From DUAL01 sp964452095 (GTDB lineage Bacteria > Bacteroidota > Bacteroidia > Flavobacteriales > BACL11): a stretch of DNA of 63,456 bases. The position numbers and the translations under genes are program-made. Under the pieces are notes generated by a model. It was given only the letters and a program-made list of their open reading frames with translations. It searched no databases and was not told the DNA's origin. The stretch is from contig CAYVKX010000002.1 of the NCBI GenBank assembly GCA_964452095.1, positions 1 through 63,456 on the forward strand, in the 5' to 3' direction. This document shows, in pieces, positions 60,667 through 63,456 of the stretch (its first letter is position 1; every line of letters starts with the position of its first letter).

Positions 60667-62793
60667 TTACTCAACAACTATCTGTCTCACAGTGCTCCCT
60701 TTATCTGTATCTATCTTTAAAAAGTAAATACCTTTAGTTGTAATTTTAATTGATGATGTTTCATTTACAGAAATTAACTTTCCATCAACTGCATACAGGA
60801 TTATTTTCTCTATTTCTAAATCTGTTTTTACAGTTACAACTCCACTTGAAGGATTTGGAAAAACAGAAAGTCCTAATTCTACTAAATCATCAATATTAGA
60901 TGTTCCACTTAATTCATTAAAACGCTTAGTAAATTCTTGCAGATAAATATTAGCAATAGTAGCATCATGAATAATTAAAGTATTTTCATCAGAATTATTT
61001 TCTGCATTATTACTCCAATTGTGTGATCCCGTTAAAATAGTTGGGTCAGAAGCCACTACATCAGCATCTGCAATAGCATATTTATGATGAAATTGGTAAG
61101 TAATTCCCATGTGTGATTTTACATTTACTCCAGCAGAAATCAAATCAGCAAATTCACTTCCAAGAATATTTTCTTGTTCAATAATACCTCTAATATTTAT
61201 TCCAAATTGAGCATCTTTATCAATTACTGCTTGTCCTAAATCATCACGAGTAAAACCTAATAGTCCAAATTCAAAAGTGTAATCTACATTATCAATTACT
61301 TCTAGTATTTTGCTTGTAGTTTGGTCAGAAGGAGAAAAATAAACCTCAACATCTTTACCACCAACCACAAATTTATGAGGCGTATTATCTATTTTATTTG
61401 CCCCAAAAGTGCCATTCCACATTTCATTAAATTCCAAAGTATATGCTTTTGCAATTGCTTCATCTTGAATAAAAATAAGATTGTTATAATCATTAAATAA
61501 ATTGGTAGGGTTTGTCCAATTGCAAGAACCTCCCATTATCCAAGAATTAGTAGTAGAATTTGCATCAATAATAATAAATTTATTGTGCATAATTCCATCA
61601 GGAATAGGATCTCTATATACGATTGGAATATTTGAATTTAAAGATGATAACATAGTATTTGTGACATCATCATCTGCTATATATCTCACTGTAACCCCTC
61701 TATTATATGCATCATTTATTGCAGTTGCTATGGTAGCATCTGACGCATTATACACACAAATATCCAAAGTATTTTGCGCCAAATCCATATATGCTTTAAT
61801 GGTGTCATTAAAATAAGTAGTAATGTTTTGGGCATCCACTCCAGTAGAAACAGAAACATCCACAGAATGATTAAAATAAGGACGAATAACACCTGAGGAA
61901 AGGGATGCGGTAGAATAAATTCCAATTGAAGAAAAGGTCGTATCGGTTCCTTTTACTGAATAACACTCCACATGATAAAAAGTAGCAGGAGAAAGCCCAG
62001 TCAAACTTAAGGTATGAGTCATTGTATTTCCTCCATTATTAACGGAAGTACCTAATGCAGAAGATGTCCCATAATTACAATTTGTACTGGAAGAATCAGA
62101 AACAGTCCAACTCAAATCAAAAGAAGTTGTTGTGATGTTTGATTGCACAACAGCAGAAGTAAAAATTAAATTTCCAGATGGAATAATGTCTGAAGAATCT
62201 CTTGGTAAAATTTGATAACCATCATTGGCTGGGGTTGAAAAAGTGTATTGTGAAGAAATTCCAATAAGTGTAACTGCACCCATAGGAATCATAGAGTTTT
62301 CTAAAGGATTTCCGGCTCTAATATATACTTTACCATTTTCACCATTAGAAGAAAAATCATGGGTTCCTACTGTAAAAAGCGACCCTCCACTATTGAAAAT
62401 AACATTGTTAATTTGCACCAATTCTGATTCTGTACTTTCTCCAATTTGAATAGGTGTAACTACTTGAGGTGTTACTGAATTTCCAGCAGAATTTGTAGCA
62501 AGAGAGGATACTGGAGTCATTTCCATTAATCCATTATAATCTACCAAAACACCGGTAACAGTCAATTCATCTCCTCTTACTACAGCACTTAAAACTGTAG
62601 GATCGTAAAGCCCTAACCCACCCGTTGCGTCTTCAATATATCGAATTGGCCCGAGTTCATCTCCATTTGTTACTACACCTGTAACGGTTACTGTTGCTCC
62701 AACTCCTTGAGCTCTTGCTGTTGCAATATCTGTTTGTGCAAACCCTACTACACTTAGTAATGTTGCAATAATTAATGTGGTTGATTTTTTCAT
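60667..62793 (-). CDS. T9SS-secreted phospholipase D-fold protein (possible nuclease)
   Basis: 708 aa. Signal peptide (1-19, ending VGFAQ), an OB-fold-like domain (about 25-205, GVVTNGDELGPIRYIEDA), an FN3 domain (about 208-297), and two PLD half-sites: H403-N-K405 with D410 in HNKFIIID plus NWTNPTN, and H569-H-K571 with D576 in HHKYAIAD plus GSHNWSNNAENNSDENT. Both HKD motifs are complete, so it is likely active on phosphodiesters: secreted DNase/RNase or lipase. The end is a T9SS sorting domain (LSVFPNPSSGVVTV ... GSTVRQIVVE). Confidence 0.9.
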   Translation of the reverse strand: MKKSTTLIIATLLSVVGFAQTDIATARAQGVGATVTVTGVVTNGDELGPIRYIEDATGGLGLYDPTVLSAVVRGDELTVTGVLVDYNGLMEMTPVSSLATNSAGNSVTPQVVTPIQIGESTESELVQINNVIFNSGGSLFTVGTHDFSSNGENGKVYIRAGNPLENSMIPMGAVTLIGISSQYTFSTPANDGYQILPRDSSDIIPSGNLIFTSAVVQSNITTTSFDLSWTVSDSSSTNCNYGTSSALGTSVNNGGNTMTHTLSLTGLSPATFYHVECYSVKGTDTTFSSIGIYSTASLSSGVIRPYFNHSVDVSVSTGVDAQNITTYFNDTIKAYMDLAQNTLDICVYNASDATIATAINDAYNRGVTVRYIADDDVTNTMLSSLNSNIPIVYRDPIPDGIMHNKFIIIDANSTTNSWIMGGSCNWTNPTNLFNDYNNLIFIQDEAIAKAYTLEFNEMWNGTFGANKIDNTPHKFVVGGKDVEVYFSPSDQTTSKILEVIDNVDYTFEFGLLGFTRDDLGQAVIDKDAQFGINIRGIIEQENILGSEFADLISAGVNVKSHMGITYQFHHKYAIADADVVASDPTILTGSHNWSNNAENNSDENTLIIHDATIANIYLQEFTKRFNELSGTSNIDDLVELGLSVFPNPSSGVVTVKTDLEIEKIILYAVDGKLISVNETSSIKITTKGIYFLKIDTDKGSTVRQIVVE

Positions 62794-62839
62794 GTTTTAA
62801 TGTTTATTTGTATTCTGTTTATTCGTTTATCTGCTATAT

Positions 62840-62847
62840 CAAAACTA
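62840..62847 (-). promoter_or_regulatory. Possible promoter -7 element of the PLD gene
   Basis: TAGTTTTG on the minus strand matches TAnnTTTG, 46 bases before the ATG at 62793. Confidence 0.4.
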
Positions 62848-62856
62848 GGATTTAAC

Positions 62857-63456
62857 TTAAAAATTGAATTTTGCTGATAAACTAAACCTTCTTCCTAAGC
62901 CAAAAAATACTCCTGCCGATTTTGCATCAAAATCTTGATAGTTTGCATTATAAGGGTCGTTATTTTGAGCATCTGAAATATAAATTTCGTTAAATAGGTT
63001 CAGTACACTAAATTTAACATCCAATTTATTATTATCCCAAAGCTTAAATTTATATCCAGCATGCAAATCAACTAATTGATATGCTGGTATCACCCAACTT
63101 TCTCTTCCGGCATTTTCTCCATTTAAACTTAATGGGTCAAAATCAGCATAATAATTATCAAAATAAGTTCCTCTTAATTTAAAATAAGAATTATGGGTTG
63201 GCTCATATCTTACACTTATGCCATATTGCGTTTGAGCAGCATCCCCAACATGCACTCCATCTGCATCAAAGGTTGCAGTAATTTCATTACCAAAATCATC
63301 AACAATTGGGTTATTGTTGTCATCTAAAAACCTTACAGTATCGGCTGATGTCCATTTCCAATCTCCAATAGAAAGTAAGCCTTCCACACTTAGTTGTCTG
63401 TTAATTTTATAAACTGCATCAATTTCAACACCTTTATGTAAAGCATTCATTCCATT
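62857..63456 (-). CDS. TonB-dependent receptor, C-terminal part (runs off the window)
   Basis: About 199 residues, open to the window edge; the Met at 63450 is internal. The sequence shows the last strands of a 22-stranded TonB-dependent barrel: KGVEIDAVYKINRQLSVEG, YGISVRYEPTHNSYFKLRG, YQLVDLHAGYKFKLWDNNKL, DVKFSVLNLFNEIYIS and the final strand ending FSLSAKFNF with terminal Phe. It imports some large substrate through the outer membrane; the plug and ligand region are outside. Gene before the PLD-protein gene on the same strand, 63 bases apart. Confidence 0.9.
   Translation of the reverse strand, partial: NGMNALHKGVEIDAVYKINRQLSVEGLLSIGDWKWTSADTVRFLDDNNNPIVDDFGNEITATFDADGVHVGDAAQTQYGISVRYEPTHNSYFKLRGTYFDNYYADFDPLSLNGENAGRESWVIPAYQLVDLHAGYKFKLWDNNKLDVKFSVLNLFNEIYISDAQNNDPYNANYQDFDAKSAGVFFGLGRRFSLSAKFNF

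Noticed and set aside
1..63456. Prophage, integrative element, insertion sequence, CRISPR or tRNA genes
   Set aside because: No integrase, transposase, phage structural gene, regularly spaced repeat or cloverleaf-like sequence was recognised on either strand.

Overview
The window is a stretch of chromosome from a member of the Bacteroidota, most likely order Flavobacteriales. The evidence is the low G+C, several proteins ending in type A sorting signals of the type IX secretion system (T9SS), the giant T9SS translocon protein SprA, a complete alternative complex III (act) operon, DUF6588, DUF6029 and Omp28-type envelope proteins, and the Bacteroidota promoter element TAnnTTTG just upstream of many start codons. 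I cannot name a genus. No rRNA, tRNA, CRISPR array, transposase or phage gene was recognised.

Layout. 1-2.4 kb: the 3' end of a fibronectin-III adhesin-like T9SS cargo gene, then a methyltransferase gene bracketed by a duplicated T9SS tail sequence. 2.4-7.1 kb: rimP-nusA-infB with a hairpin leader, and a convergent SPOR gene. 7.1-7.7 kb: a gene-free gap holding the decayed end of another T9SS cargo gene. 7.7-15.6 kb: actABCDEF, closed by a strong terminator with no cytochrome oxidase genes following. 15.6-17.6 kb: ruvB and queG. 17.6-24.6 kb: minus-strand envelope genes (a small conserved protein, UbiX, PorT-like, DUF6588, Omp28, DUF6029 and TlpA proteins, and a T9SS-secreted thioredoxin-fold protein). 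24.8-34.5 kb: a small T9SS cargo protein, ruvA, sprA, gcvH and a TonB protein.

34.5-58.1 kb is the accessory heart of the window: a surface-polysaccharide locus that looks built for sulfation. cysC (PAPS synthesis), an NMN-adenylyltransferase-like gene and cysQ (PAP removal) flank a deoC/aldehyde-dehydrogenase module. They lead into a Wzx-type flippase split at a T9 run, four PAPS-type sulfotransferases, a Wzy-like polymerase, a sugar epimerase, a secreted glycosidase-like protein, GT2 and GT4 glycosyltransferases, an MBOAT/SGNH O-acylation pair, gmhA, a GmhB-Gmd fusion, a WecA-type initiating transferase and an outer-membrane barrel resembling Wzi/RemB. No PAPS reductase is present, so the PAPS genes here are better explained by glycan sulfation than by sulfur assimilation. 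The inferred product is a sulfated and probably acylated surface glycan, possibly containing a 6-deoxyheptose or a GDP-mannose-derived 6-deoxyhexose.

58.1-63.5 kb: tsaB, a DEAD-box RNA helicase, a T9SS-secreted phospholipase-D-fold protein and the C-terminal end of a TonB-dependent receptor running off the window.
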